This document shows positions 11,038 to 21,413 of a stretch of DNA of 64,000 bases, one piece after another. Positions within the stretch are counted from its first letter, which is position 1; each line of letters starts with the position of its first letter. The translations under genes were made by a program, and so were the position numbers. Below the pieces are notes generated by a model. The model saw only the letters and a program-made list of their open reading frames with translations. It was not told where the DNA came from and ran no database searches. This DNA is from an uncultured Lachnospiraceae bacterium (GTDB taxonomy: Bacteria > Bacillota > Clostridia > Lachnospirales > Lachnospiraceae): the NCBI GenBank assembly GCA_947632555.1, contig CANRPU010000001.1, positions 1 through 64,000 of the forward strand, written 5' to 3'.

Positions 11038-11862
11038 TCAATGCTTTGAATGTTCGTTGAAAATCCTTCTTTGTCTGTACGCCTCATAGAGCAGAAGAGA
11101 AGCGGAAACCGCCGCGTTTAAGGATTCTACTCTTCCCTCCATGGGAATCTTCACGTAAAAATCCGCCAGATCTGCCGTTTCCTTTTTCAGACCTTTCCCT
11201 TCATTTCCTATCAGAAACGCGCTGCTTCCGCGGAAGGAAAACTGATCATACACACTGCTGCCCCGCAAATGCGCGGCATATACGGTCACGTTTCTCCGGC
11301 GCATTTCCCCGATCACCGGCCGGAGGCTGTCCACATAACAGAACGGTATCCTGAATATGGAGCCCATGGTTGCCCGCACGGTCTTGGGGTTAAAGAGATC
11401 CACCGTCCCCTTTGTCATAATAACGCCTGTTATTCCCGCTCCTTCGCCGCTTCGCAGAATGGCTCCCAGGTTGCCCGGGTCCTGCAGATCCTCCAGCAGC
11501 AGATACAGCCCGTTTTCCGCCTCCAGGATCTCCTTCCGCTCATACGCGGGCTGCTTCAGGACCATCAGCGCTCCCTGGGGCGTCCGGGTATCCGAAACCT
11601 TTTTCAGCGTTTCCTCTGTCACCGTTTCAAAGCCGATTCTTGATGCCTTATTCCATAACGCATGTTCTCTTTCTGTTCTGCCCGACTGCAGTCTTGCTGC
11701 CGTTTCCGGTGTCAGATAGATCTCCCTGATCAGGGCCTCCGGCGCTTCTTCCAGCATTTTCAGTCCTTCCGCCACAAATACGCCGTCCCTGCCGCGTTCT
11801 CTGCTTTTGCTCTGCCACTGCGCGAGCTGTTTCATGCGCGGATTGGATGCACTGCTTATCAT
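11038..11862 (-). CDS. TrmH-family RNA 2'-O-methyltransferase (SpoU)
   Basis: LLLEDLQDPGNLGAILRSGEGAGITGVI, AFLIGNEGKGL, VESLNAAVSASLLLYEAYRQR. Confidence 0.94.
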   Translation of the reverse strand: MISSASNPRMKQLAQWQSKSRERGRDGVFVAEGLKMLEEAPEALIREIYLTPETAARLQSGRTEREHALWNKASRIGFETVTEETLKKVSDTRTPQGALMVLKQPAYERKEILEAENGLYLLLEDLQDPGNLGAILRSGEGAGITGVIMTKGTVDLFNPKTVRATMGSIFRIPFCYVDSLRPVIGEMRRRNVTVYAAHLRGSSVYDQFSFRGSSAFLIGNEGKGLKKETADLADFYVKIPMEGRVESLNAAVSASLLLYEAYRQRRIFNEHSKH

Positions 11863-11883
11863 ATTCCCGACCTTCCTAAGAAA

Positions 11884-11924
11884 AAGAACCCCGAAAACCG
11901 GTTTCCCGGCATCTCAAGGTTCTT
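11884..11924 (-). terminator. Probable terminator downstream of pfkA
   Basis: AAGAACC...GGTTCTT stem with internal CCGaaaaCCGG complementarity; T-rich 3' side on the minus strand. Confidence 0.6.
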
Positions 11925-11942
11925 AAATCCTGATTTATTTTA

Positions 11943-12917
11943 TTAACGTGACAGGAGCTTGCTGACTTCCAGTGAAAATTCAGGCAGATTTTTCTGCATT
12001 GCCAGCGCTTCTTCAATATCGAAATCCACAAATTCTCCGTTCTTGTAGGCTACCACCCGCTTGGTCTTCCCTTCCAGGAGCAGCGTAACCGCGTATGCCC
12101 CCATGATGGAAGCGTAGTAACGATCCTTACAGGTAGGACTGCCGCCGCGCTGCATATGCCCCAGGATCGTGGCGCGGGTTTCCACGCCTGTCGCGGCTTC
12201 GATCCGCTTCGCCATGGAATTGGAATGGCCGATGCCTTCCGCATTAATGATAATATGGTGTTTTTTGCCCATTTTACGTTTCTCTATGATATTGTTGATA
12301 ATGGCCTGCTCATCGTAATCATATTTTTCCGGCAGCAGAATGTCCTCGGCACCGTTGGCAATGCCGCACCACAGCGCGATATAGCCCGCGTTCCGTCCCA
12401 TAACTTCGATAATACTGCAGCGTTCATGGGAAGAGGAAGTATCCCTGACCTTATCAATAGCCTCCATGGCGGTATTGATCGCCGTATCAAATCCAATGGT
12501 GTAGTCCGTACAGGAAATATCCAGATCGATCGTCCCCGGCAGCCCGATGGCATTGATCCCCAGGCGGGCCAGCGCCTGCGCGCCGCGGTAGGAGCCATCT
12601 CCGCCGATTACGACAAGACCGTCAATACCGTGTTTTTTACAGACATCCGCGGCCTTCTGCTGCACCTCCGGCTGAACAAACTCGGGACATCTGGCCGTCC
12701 CCAGAACGGTGCCTCCCTTTTGAATGATATCGGAAACATCCCTGGTCTGCATATCTTTGATCTCTTCATTCAGCAGCCCCATGTATCCTCTCTCGATCCC
12801 TTTTACTTTCAGTCCTTTCGCGATAGCGGTTCTGACTACCGCGCGGATCGCGGCGTTCATACCGGGCGCATCGCCGCCGCTTGTCAGTACACCGATTGTC
12901 TTTACCTGATCAGCCAT
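11943..12917 (-). CDS. pfkA: ATP-dependent 6-phosphofructokinase
   Basis: IGVLTSGGDAPGMNAAIRAVVR, VIGGDGSYRGAQAL, GLPGTIDLDISCTDYTIGFDTAINT. Confidence 0.97.
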   Translation of the reverse strand: MADQVKTIGVLTSGGDAPGMNAAIRAVVRTAIAKGLKVKGIERGYMGLLNEEIKDMQTRDVSDIIQKGGTVLGTARCPEFVQPEVQQKAADVCKKHGIDGLVVIGGDGSYRGAQALARLGINAIGLPGTIDLDISCTDYTIGFDTAINTAMEAIDKVRDTSSSHERCSIIEVMGRNAGYIALWCGIANGAEDILLPEKYDYDEQAIINNIIEKRKMGKKHHIIINAEGIGHSNSMAKRIEAATGVETRATILGHMQRGGSPTCKDRYYASIMGAYAVTLLLEGKTKRVVAYKNGEFVDFDIEEALAMQKNLPEFSLEVSKLLSR

Positions 12918-12978
12918 GACTCAACCTCCTCACCGGTTTTCTCTATTTTAATCTATTTTTGCGGCATTTTCAATCTCT

Positions 12979-15900
12979 TTATGAGATTTCTTTCGCCACC
13001 ACCTTCACGTTTTCCTCTCCGTAGAGTCTGTAAAGCGCCTGCAGCAATGCCTCGTCCGCTTTGACATTCCGGCTGCGGGGCAGTTCCTTTTTCACCCTGG
13101 GCGTTTCAATATAGATCACCACACTGTCATCCCCTTCGGATTCCGCCATGGCCGCGAAAAGTCCCGCTTCCGCCGCCTGATAGGCTTCCTTTGTGGGGAA
13201 TTTGATCCACAGGGTTTTGGAAAGCCTGTCAAAGGGCACGATCCGCTCGCAGATCAGCTTACCGTCCTTTTCCTCCTCCACGGATACCCGACCGGTGATA
13301 AAAACTTTGGAATCTTCCGTTAAAAGCGCGGCATTTTTTTCGTAGTCCCGGGGAAATACCACCACCTCCACCGTTCCCACCAGATCTTCTAAGGTAAGGA
13401 AGGCCATCACTTTATCATTCTTAGTATACTTGATGGATTTCTCCGCGATCAGGCCGCCGACGGTAACAACGGCGCCGTCCTGAATGCCCACTTCGCCGCT
13501 CTCTTCGTCCAGCGCGAACGCCGCTGTGGTGGCGGTGATCTTCTTTTCCCAGATTTTCCGGTATTCTTCCAGCGGATGGCCGCTGACATAGATGCCCAGC
13601 ACTTCTTTTTCAAAATTCAGCAGGGTTTCTTTGGCATATTCCCCCACATCCGGCAGCTTTATGTCAAAATCTTCCTTTTCCTCTTTCTCCACCATGTCAA
13701 ACAGAGAAAGCTGCCCGGCCATATTGTTCTTCTTGTCTTTCTGAATACCGTCCACTACCTGTACATACACCGTCATCAGCTGTTTGCGGGTGCCTCCCAG
13801 ACTGTCCAGGGCCCCCGCCTTGATAAAGCTCTCGATGGCGCGTTTGTTCAGTTCCTTATCCGCCAGTCTGTCCACGAAATCCCGCAGACTGCGAAAAGGT
13901 CCCCGGGCCTGCCTTTCTTCCACCACGGTATTGATAATGGGGCGCCCTATGCTCTTAATGGCCGTGAGCGCGTAACGTATGCAGCCGTCCGACACGGAAA
14001 AACCGCTCTCCCCGTGGTTGATATCCGGAGGCAGGATCTTAATTCCCATATTCCGGCAGACCAGAATATACTCGGAAACCTTTTTGGGACTGTCGATCAC
14101 GGAAGTCAGCAGCGCCGCCATAAACTCCACCGGATGATAATATTTCAGATAGGCGGTCTGATACGCCACCACCGCGTAGCAGGCCGCGTGGGACTTGTTG
14201 AACGCGTACTTGGCGAAATCCATCATCGTTCCGTAGATTTCATCCGCCACTTTTTCGTCGATCCCCCTTGCCACGCAGCCCGGTACACCCTCCTCAGGAT
14301 TCCCGTGGATAAAATTCTCACGTTCCTTCTCCATGACATACTGTTTCTTCTTGCTCATGGCGCGGCGCACCAGGTCGCTCCGTCCCAATGTATAGCCGCC
14401 CAGTTCCCTGACTATCTGCATAACCTGTTCCTGATAGACGATACAGCCGTAGGTCGGCGCCAGGATCGGTTCCAGCTGGGGACAGGCGTAAGTAATTTCT
14501 TCCCCGCTGTTTTTCCCTTTGATATATTTGGGGATAAAATCCATCGGCCCCGGCCGGTAAAGGGAGATCCCCGCGATGATATCCTCCAGATTCCTTGGTT
14601 TCAGCTCCTTCATGAAACTGCGCATCCCGGCGCTTTCCAGCTGGAACACGCCATCGGTCCTGCCTGTGCCCAAAGACTCCAGTACCGCTTTGTCATCATA
14701 GTCTATCCGGTCTACGTCTATATGCTCGCCGGTATCTTTTTCAATCATCTTCACCGCGTCGTTGATCACCGTTAAAGTCCGCAGTCCCAGGAAATCCATT
14801 TTCAAAAGTCCCAGTTCCTCCAGTGTGGTCATGGTAAACTGGGTGGTGATAGAACCGTCGGACCCCCGGGAAAGCGGTACGAACTCATCCGCCGACTTCT
14901 GGCAGATGACCACGCCCGCGGCATGCATGGAAGTATGTCTGGGCAGTCCCTCCAGCCTCCTGCACATATCTATCAGATGCCGCACCTGCTCGTCCGATCC
15001 GTAAAGTTTTCTGAACTCCGGATTGATCTCCAGCGCCCTGTCAATGGTGATGTTCAGTTCCCCCGGTATCATTTTGGCGATGGAGTCCACATAGGCATAG
15101 GGCAGATCCATCACTCTTCCCACATCCCGGATCACGCCCTTGGCCGCCATGGTACCGAAGGTCACTATCTGTACCACTTTATCCGCTCCGTACTTACGTC
15201 CCACATAATCGATCACTTCCTGCCTTCTTTCAAAGCAGAAGTCTACATCAATATCCGGCATGGATACCCGTTCCGGATTTAAAAAACGCTCAAACAGCAG
15301 ATTATAGCGGATCGGATCGATATTGGTGATCTTCAGGCAGTAGGCAACTATGCTGCCCGCCGCGGAGCCTCTTCCCGGTCCCACCGGGATCCCGTTCTCC
15401 CTGGCATAGTTGATAAAATCCCATACGATCAGGAAATAGTCCACATATCCCATGGTGCGGATCACGTTCAGTTCATAGTCCAGCCTCTCCCTGAGCGTCT
15501 GACCGGTATCTCCCGCCTGCGCGCCGCCGTCACCATAACGCTGCGCAAATCCCTCATCGCAGAGCTTATTCAGATAACTCCAGGAATCATAGCCTTCCGG
15601 CACATCGTATTTGGGGAGCTTTATCACGCCGAACTCTATTTCCACATTGCACCGGTCCGCAATCCTCTGAGTGTTTTCCACAGCCTCCCAGGCGTACGGA
15701 AAAAGCCCCTTCATCTCCTCTTCACTTTTGACATAATACTGCCCGCCCTCGTAGCGCATACGATCTGTATCCGCCAGCTTTTTGGCGGTCTGCAGACAGA
15801 GCAGCACATCATGGGAATCCGCGTCCTCCGCGTAGGTATAGTGCACGTCATTGGTCACCACCAGCGGGATATCCAGTTCCCTGCTCATTTTCATCAGTTC

Positions 15901-16464
15901 GGTATTGACCAGCCTCTGCTCCGGGATCCCATGATCCTGCATTTCCAGGAAATAATTGCCTTTTCCGAAACACTCCTCATATTTGCGGGCGATCTTTCCC
16001 GCTTCGTCCACCAGGCCCTTTACAATATAACGCTGCACTTCTCCCGCCAGACAGGCGGACAGCGCGATGATACCCTCATGATACTGCCGCAGCACTTCCA
16101 TATCCACACGGGGCTTATAATAATATCCTTCCGTAAAGCCTTTGCTGACTATCTTCATCAGATTAGCATAACCGGTATTATTTTCAGCCAGCAGCACCAG
16201 ATGATAATATCTGTCCTCCCCGCCGGTCAGTTCCTTGTCAAATCGGGAATTGGGCGCCACGTAAACTTCGCAGCCCAGGATCGGTTTGATCCCCGCGGCT
16301 TTCGCTTCTTTATAAAAATCGATCACGCCGTACATAACGCCATGGTCGGTGATCGCCGCGCTGTCCATGCCAAGTTCTTTGACGCGCTTTACATATTCCT
16401 TGATCTTGTTAGAACCGTCCAGAAGAGAATACTCTGTATGGACGTGTAAATGGGTAAAAGCCAT
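12979..16464 (-). CDS. dnaE: DNA polymerase III subunit alpha
   Basis: MAFTHLHVHTEYSLLDGSNKI (PHP domain), GRGSAAGSIVAYCLKITNIDPI, PDIDVDFCFERRQEVIDYV. Confidence 0.98.
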   Translation of the reverse strand: MAFTHLHVHTEYSLLDGSNKIKEYVKRVKELGMDSAAITDHGVMYGVIDFYKEAKAAGIKPILGCEVYVAPNSRFDKELTGGEDRYYHLVLLAENNTGYANLMKIVSKGFTEGYYYKPRVDMEVLRQYHEGIIALSACLAGEVQRYIVKGLVDEAGKIARKYEECFGKGNYFLEMQDHGIPEQRLVNTELMKMSRELDIPLVVTNDVHYTYAEDADSHDVLLCLQTAKKLADTDRMRYEGGQYYVKSEEEMKGLFPYAWEAVENTQRIADRCNVEIEFGVIKLPKYDVPEGYDSWSYLNKLCDEGFAQRYGDGGAQAGDTGQTLRERLDYELNVIRTMGYVDYFLIVWDFINYARENGIPVGPGRGSAAGSIVAYCLKITNIDPIRYNLLFERFLNPERVSMPDIDVDFCFERRQEVIDYVGRKYGADKVVQIVTFGTMAAKGVIRDVGRVMDLPYAYVDSIAKMIPGELNITIDRALEINPEFRKLYGSDEQVRHLIDMCRRLEGLPRHTSMHAAGVVICQKSADEFVPLSRGSDGSITTQFTMTTLEELGLLKMDFLGLRTLTVINDAVKMIEKDTGEHIDVDRIDYDDKAVLESLGTGRTDGVFQLESAGMRSFMKELKPRNLEDIIAGISLYRPGPMDFIPKYIKGKNSGEEITYACPQLEPILAPTYGCIVYQEQVMQIVRELGGYTLGRSDLVRRAMSKKKQYVMEKERENFIHGNPEEGVPGCVARGIDEKVADEIYGTMMDFAKYAFNKSHAACYAVVAYQTAYLKYYHPVEFMAALLTSVIDSPKKVSEYILVCRNMGIKILPPDINHGESGFSVSDGCIRYALTAIKSIGRPIINTVVEERQARGPFRSLRDFVDRLADKELNKRAIESFIKAGALDSLGGTRKQLMTVYVQVVDGIQKDKKNNMAGQLSLFDMVEKEEKEDFDIKLPDVGEYAKETLLNFEKEVLGIYVSGHPLEEYRKIWEKKITATTAAFALDEESGEVGIQDGAVVTVGGLIAEKSIKYTKNDKVMAFLTLEDLVGTVEVVVFPRDYEKNAALLTEDSKVFITGRVSVEEEKDGKLICERIVPFDRLSKTLWIKFPTKEAYQAAEAGLFAAMAESEGDDSVVIYIETPRVKKELPRSRNVKADEALLQALYRLYGEENVKVVAKEIS

Positions 16465-16495
16465 GCCCGCTCCTTTCCTTCCGATCCCGTCTGCC

Positions 16496-16522
16496 AAAAA
16501 GGGCGGCCCGCAGGCCGCCCGC
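16496..16522 (-). terminator. Rho-independent terminator of the sugar isomerase operon
   Basis: Minus strand GGGCGGCC-TGCG-GGCCGCCC-TTTTT. Confidence 0.85.
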
Positions 16523-16551
16523 CTTAAATCATTATAACCCTTTCCGCTGGC

Positions 16552-18039
16552 TTACGCAAAAGGATTTTCCGTGGGATACATCATTCCCCTGGGCTGATTG
16601 AAGTTCAGATCCTCTATCGGCACACCGATATATTTGAACACTTCAAACAAGGCTTTTCCATAATGGCCGAACGCTACGGCGCCATGATGAGGATAGTTTT
16701 TCTCGATCAGCACATGGCGGTAAAATCTCCCCATTTCCGGAATGGCAAACACGCCGATACTGCCGAAGGAACGGGTTGCCACGGGCAGTACCTCGCCCTG
16801 CGCGATATACGCGCGCAGTTTGCAGTCCGCGGTGCTCTGCAGACGATAGAAAGTGATCTCGCCCGGAACGATATCGCCTTCCAGCGTACCGTTGGTCACC
16901 TCTTCCGGCAGCGTCCTGGCCATGATCATCTGGTTCTTCATATTGCAGAACGCCAGCTTTCTGGAACAGGTATTGCCGCAGTGGAATCCCATAAAGGTAT
17001 CCTGATGCGTATAGTTGAACTTGCCCTTGATCGCTTCTTCATACATATCGTCAGGCACGCTGTTGTTGATATCCAGAAGCGTAACGGCATCCCCGCTGAC
17101 GCAGGTACCGATAAACTCGCTTAAGCAGCCGTAAATATCCACTTCACAGGATACGGGGATCCCCATGCCGGTCAGACGGCTGTTGACATAGCAGGGTACA
17201 AAGCCGAACTGCGTCTGGAACGCGGGCCAGCACTTTCCGGCAATGGCCACATACTTTCTGTAGCCCTTATGCGCTTCCACCCAGTCTAACAGGGTCAGTT
17301 CATATTGGGCCAGCTTAGGCAGTACCTCCGGTTTTAAGTTGCCGCTTCCCAGCTCCGCCTCCATCTCCTTTATCTTATCGGGGATACGGGCATCACCCGC
17401 GTGTTTGTTATAGGCCTCAAACAGATCCAGTTCGGAATTTTCCTCAATTTCCACGCCCAGATTATAAAGCTGTCTGATAGGCGCGTTGCAGGCCAGGAAA
17501 TTCAGCGGCCTGGGTCCAAAGCTGATGATCTTCAGATCGGAAAGACCCACGAGGGCTCTCGCGATGGGAAGAAACTCATGGAGCATATCCGCGCATTCCG
17601 ATGCCGTTCCTACCGGATACTCCGGGATATAGGCCCTTACATTGCGCAGCTTCAGGTTATAGCTGGCATTGAGCATACCGCAGTACGCATCACCTCTGCC
17701 GCCTACCAGGTCATTCTGGGACTCCTCCGCCGCGGCGATAAACATAACCGGTCCGTCAAAATGCTTTGCCAGAAGGGTTTCCGCGATCTCAGGACCAAAG
17801 TTGCCCAGATATACGCAGAGCGCGTTGCAGCCGGCCTTTCGCACGTCCTCCAGCGCCTGTACCATATGGATCTCGCTCTCCACAATACATATCGGGCACT
17901 CGTACACGTCATCCGCGCCATATTTGGCGGTATAAGCCTCCATCAGCGCCTTTCTCCTGTTGACAGATAAGGATTCGGGGAAACAGTCACGGCTGACCGC
18001 CACAACGCCCACCCTGACCTTGGGTAAGTTATTGAACAT
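16552..18039 (-). CDS. L-fucose/L-arabinose isomerase-family sugar isomerase
   Basis: 495-aa ORF, RVGVVAVSRDCFPESLSVNRRKAL, FNYTHQDTFMGFHCGNTCSRKL; neighbour of xylulokinase. Confidence 0.85.
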   Translation of the reverse strand: MFNNLPKVRVGVVAVSRDCFPESLSVNRRKALMEAYTAKYGADDVYECPICIVESEIHMVQALEDVRKAGCNALCVYLGNFGPEIAETLLAKHFDGPVMFIAAAEESQNDLVGGRGDAYCGMLNASYNLKLRNVRAYIPEYPVGTASECADMLHEFLPIARALVGLSDLKIISFGPRPLNFLACNAPIRQLYNLGVEIEENSELDLFEAYNKHAGDARIPDKIKEMEAELGSGNLKPEVLPKLAQYELTLLDWVEAHKGYRKYVAIAGKCWPAFQTQFGFVPCYVNSRLTGMGIPVSCEVDIYGCLSEFIGTCVSGDAVTLLDINNSVPDDMYEEAIKGKFNYTHQDTFMGFHCGNTCSRKLAFCNMKNQMIMARTLPEEVTNGTLEGDIVPGEITFYRLQSTADCKLRAYIAQGEVLPVATRSFGSIGVFAIPEMGRFYRHVLIEKNYPHHGAVAFGHYGKALFEVFKYIGVPIEDLNFNQPRGMMYPTENPFA

Positions 18040-18080
18040 ATGTATGTCCTCCTCTTTCTATTTTAATCAGGTTCCCTGAT

Positions 18081-18716
18081 TTACAGCCGCAGATTCTCTC
18101 CTTTGAGTCCAAGGAATGTGCCTTCCTCCAGTCCGCCTTCCGCATGTCCTATCAGCCATTTGTTTACCGCGGCAAGCAGCGCGTCTTCCTCCGGCGCTCT
18201 GCCCCCGGATACCTTCGTATGGGAAGCTTTTAAGGGATAGTTGGTTCCTTTGGGCAGGATCACCGCCACCCTGAACCCTCTGCCGTTCAGATCGCAGGGC
18301 GCGTAATGCAGCGTCGTGGCGTAAATTTCCACTGCCGTTCCCGCCGGGATCAGAAAAGCTTCCACCCGGGAAGTATCGTAGGTGAAATCCTCTTCCACAT
18401 CCTGCAGAAGTCCCAGCATCAGCACCGCGTCGGAAGCGGCCACGTTGATCTCGCTGTCCCGGTGGTATTCCAGCGCGTTCAGCAGCGTATTGTGCCCGTT
18501 ACAGTATCCTATCTGCACCGGCATCTCCCCATAGACCTTTACGGAAATATCTTCCGCCACGGGAAGCGCCTCCAGCATGGAAACGGAAGGCTCATAGGCT
18601 ACGCCCTCCGGCAGAGGCGTATCGGCCATCTTTGCCACTAAAGCGGAAAAATCCACATTGTCCACGATCCTGCCGTATTTTCGGAATGCGGCATCCGTTA
18701 CTTTTTTGATCTCCAT
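18081..18716 (-). CDS. DUF4867-like protein (cupin-like)
   Basis: 211-aa ORF, IGYCNGHNTLLNALEYHRDSEINVAASDAVLMLG, LHYAPCDLNGRGFRVAVILPKGTNYPL; between isomerase and kinase. Confidence 0.75.
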   Translation of the reverse strand: MEIKKVTDAAFRKYGRIVDNVDFSALVAKMADTPLPEGVAYEPSVSMLEALPVAEDISVKVYGEMPVQIGYCNGHNTLLNALEYHRDSEINVAASDAVLMLGLLQDVEEDFTYDTSRVEAFLIPAGTAVEIYATTLHYAPCDLNGRGFRVAVILPKGTNYPLKASHTKVSGGRAPEEDALLAAVNKWLIGHAEGGLEEGTFLGLKGENLRL

Positions 18717-18749
18717 ATCAGCTCCATTCCGCAGGCGGCCCGGCGCCTG

Positions 18750-20219
18750 CTATTTTATCAGCGCGAATACCGGCTTCAAAGCCGGATAGATCGCTTTAAA
18801 CTGCGCGTAGCGCGCCTCGTATTTGGCGGCGGTTTCCGGATCCGGCTCCACCGTATCCACTACCTTCACCAGTTTTTCGGCGGCCTCTTTCACGTCGGCG
18901 TATTCTCCGCAGGCCACCGCGGCCAGCATGGCTCCTCCCATAGCGGGCCCTTCCTCGCTCTCCGGGATATCCACCTTCAGATTCAACACATTGGCAATGA
19001 TCCTGCGCCAGAGCGGGCTTTTGGCTCCTCCGCCGCAGATCTTGGTCCGCTCAATCCGTATGCCCAGACTTTTCGCCACCTCCAGAGAATCCCTGAGGGC
19101 AAAGGCCACTCCCTCCAGAACGGCCTGCGTCATATCCTGCCTGGTGGTATCCATGGTCATACCCACAAAGGTGCCTCTGGCATCGGGATCGTTATGAGGG
19201 GAACGTTCCCCCATCAGATACGGCAGGAAATACACATGGTTTTCTCCCAGCTTTTCAATGCCCTGCTGCTCTTTTCCGTAATCTCCGGTACCGATGATCT
19301 CATCCATCCACCATTTGTTGCAGGAAGCCGCGCTCAGCATGCATCCCATCAGATGATAAGTGCCGTCCGCGTGGGCAAAGGAATGCAGCGCGTTATATCT
19401 GTCCACTCCGAATTTCTCAGAAGAAATAAAGACGGTTCCGCTGGTCCCCAGGGAAATATTGCAGCTTCCGTTTCCCACCGTACCGGTGCCCACCGCGGCC
19501 GCCGCGTTGTCACCCGCCCCCGCCGCCACTTTTACCGTTTCCGGCAGATCCAGCTCTTTCGCGATCTCCGGCTTCAGACAGCCCACGCACTCATAGCTTT
19601 CGTATATCTTCGCCAGCTGTTCTTCCTTCACATGGCAGATCTCACACATCTCCTTCGACCAGCGGCGGTTTTTCACATCAAACAGCAGCATGCCGGAGGC
19701 GTCCGAAACATCGGTGCAGTGCACGCCTGTCAGCCGGTAAGCCAGATAGTCCTTGGGCAGCATGATCTTTCTGATCCGTGCGAAATTTTCCGGCTCCTTG
19801 TTCCTTACCCACAACAATTTGGGCGCAGTAAAGCCCGTAAAGGAAATATTGGCGGTATATGCCGACAGCTTTTCCTTTCCGATCACATTGTTCAGGTATT
19901 CACATTCTTCGTAGGTACGGCCGTCATTCCAGAGAATGGCGGGACGGATGACCTCATCGTTTTCGTCCAGGATCACCAGTCCGTGCATCTGGCCGCCGAA
20001 ACTCAGGCCTGCCACCTGCTTCCTGTCCGCATCCTTCAGCAGTTCCTTTAAGCCGGCCATGGTTTCCGAAAACCAGTCCTGCGGCCTCTGCTCCGACCAG
20101 CCGGGATGGGGAAAGAACAAGGGATATTCTCTGGATACCACGTTTTGTATCTTCCCCTTCCCGTCCATCAGGAGCAGTTTGACCGCGGATGTACCTAAAT
20201 CCACTCCGATATACAGCAT
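18750..20219 (-). CDS. xylB: Xylulokinase (FGGY family)
   Basis: MLYIGVDLGTSAVKLLLMDGKG, GLSFGGQMHGLVILDENDEVIRPAILWNDGRT, GGGAKSPLWRRIIANVL. Confidence 0.94.
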   Translation of the reverse strand: MLYIGVDLGTSAVKLLLMDGKGKIQNVVSREYPLFFPHPGWSEQRPQDWFSETMAGLKELLKDADRKQVAGLSFGGQMHGLVILDENDEVIRPAILWNDGRTYEECEYLNNVIGKEKLSAYTANISFTGFTAPKLLWVRNKEPENFARIRKIMLPKDYLAYRLTGVHCTDVSDASGMLLFDVKNRRWSKEMCEICHVKEEQLAKIYESYECVGCLKPEIAKELDLPETVKVAAGAGDNAAAAVGTGTVGNGSCNISLGTSGTVFISSEKFGVDRYNALHSFAHADGTYHLMGCMLSAASCNKWWMDEIIGTGDYGKEQQGIEKLGENHVYFLPYLMGERSPHNDPDARGTFVGMTMDTTRQDMTQAVLEGVAFALRDSLEVAKSLGIRIERTKICGGGAKSPLWRRIIANVLNLKVDIPESEEGPAMGGAMLAAVACGEYADVKEAAEKLVKVVDTVEPDPETAAKYEARYAQFKAIYPALKPVFALIK

Positions 20220-20298
20220 ATCAGCCCTCCGATACATTTCATATTACTATCATGATAATATGTTCGGGCCGGGAAATCAAGGTGTTTGCTTTACTTTT

Positions 20299-21237
20299 TT
20301 ATTCTTCCGCGAACATGGGCGTAGAGAAGTACCTGTCACCGGAATCGGGCAGCAGTGCCACGATCACCTTCCCCGCGTTTTCAGGCCGCCCGGCCAGAAT
20401 CGTGGCCGCATGGACCGCGGCGCCGGAAGTGATCCCCACCAGGAAACCTTCGTTCCTCGCCACAGCTCTCCCCGCCGCAAAGGCTTCTTCGTTTTCTACC
20501 CGGATGATCTCGTCGTAAATATCGGTATCCAGCACTGCCGGCACAAAACCCGCTCCAATGCCCTGCAGCTTGTGCGGACCGGGCGCCCCGCCGGAGAGCA
20601 CCGGAGAACCCGCCGGCTCCACCGCTACCACTTTTATGGCCGGATTCCTGCTTTTCAGGTATCTTCCCACACCGGTAACGGTTCCGCCAGTGCCCACGCC
20701 GGCCACAAAAATATCCACTTTGCCGTCGGTATCCTCCCAGATTTCCGGACCGGTCTTCTGTTCATGCGCCTCAGGATTGTGCGGATTGTCAAACTGCCCC
20801 ATGATCACGGATCCCTCTATTTCTTTGTTCAGTTCTTCCGCTCTGGCGATAGCTCCCTTCATACCCTTGGCGCCTTCCGTCAGTACCAGCTGCGCGCCGT
20901 AGGCCTTCAGCATGTTCCTTCTCTCCACGCTCATGGTATCCGGCAGGGTTAAAATGGTCTTGTACCCTTTAGCCGCCGCCACACTGGCCAGGCCGATCCC
21001 CGTATTTCCGCTGGTGGGCTCGATAATGGTGGCACCGGGCTTTAAGATTCCTTCCTGCTCCGCTTTCTCTACCATATTCAGTGCGATCCGGTCTTTTACG
21101 CTGCCCGCCGGATTAAAGTATTCCAGTTTTGCCAGGATCACAGCGTCTGTTACGCCGGCATACTCCATATAACGCCCCATCTTCAGCAGGGGGGTGCCAC
21201 CTATCAGCTGTGTGGCGTTCTCATAAATTCTTCCCAT
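20299..21237 (-). CDS. cysK: Cysteine synthase A
   Basis: [18 protein letters not shown] (PLP lysine), [34 protein letters not shown]. Confidence 0.96.
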   Translation of the reverse strand: MGRIYENATQLIGGTPLLKMGRYMEYAGVTDAVILAKLEYFNPAGSVKDRIALNMVEKAEQEGILKPGATIIEPTSGNTGIGLASVAAAKGYKTILTLPDTMSVERRNMLKAYGAQLVLTEGAKGMKGAIARAEELNKEIEGSVIMGQFDNPHNPEAHEQKTGPEIWEDTDGKVDIFVAGVGTGGTVTGVGRYLKSRNPAIKVVAVEPAGSPVLSGGAPGPHKLQGIGAGFVPAVLDTDIYDEIIRVENEEAFAAGRAVARNEGFLVGITSGAAVHAATILAGRPENAGKVIVALLPDSGDRYFSTPMFAEE

Positions 21238-21289
21238 ATTCTTCCTCCTTTTTAATTCCTATTATTCTTATATGATTAGGATACATTAA

Positions 21290-21318
21290 ATATTACACCG
21301 TGAGATCTCCATTGTCAA
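21290..21318 (-). promoter_or_regulatory. cysK promoter
   Basis: Minus strand TTGACA-17 nt-TAATAT. Confidence 0.75.
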
Positions 21319-21337
21319 CCGCATTTTGGATTTTCCT

Positions 21338-21366
21338 TTGACAGCGGCACTTTTTTTCAGTAATAT
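21338..21366 (+). promoter_or_regulatory. aroA promoter
   Basis: Plus strand TTGACA-17 nt-TAATAT; GAAAGG ribosome-binding site just before the ATG at 21414. Confidence 0.75.
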
Positions 21367-21413
21367 GATAGCAGTATCAAAGACAGGCTCCGGTCTGTAG
21401 AAAGGAAAATGTT

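Noticed and set aside
13576-14775. 399-aa + strand ORF antisense to dnaE
   Set aside because: Mirror ORF opposite a strongly conserved gene; His/Arg/Phe-rich translation typical of antisense frames in GC-rich coding DNA.
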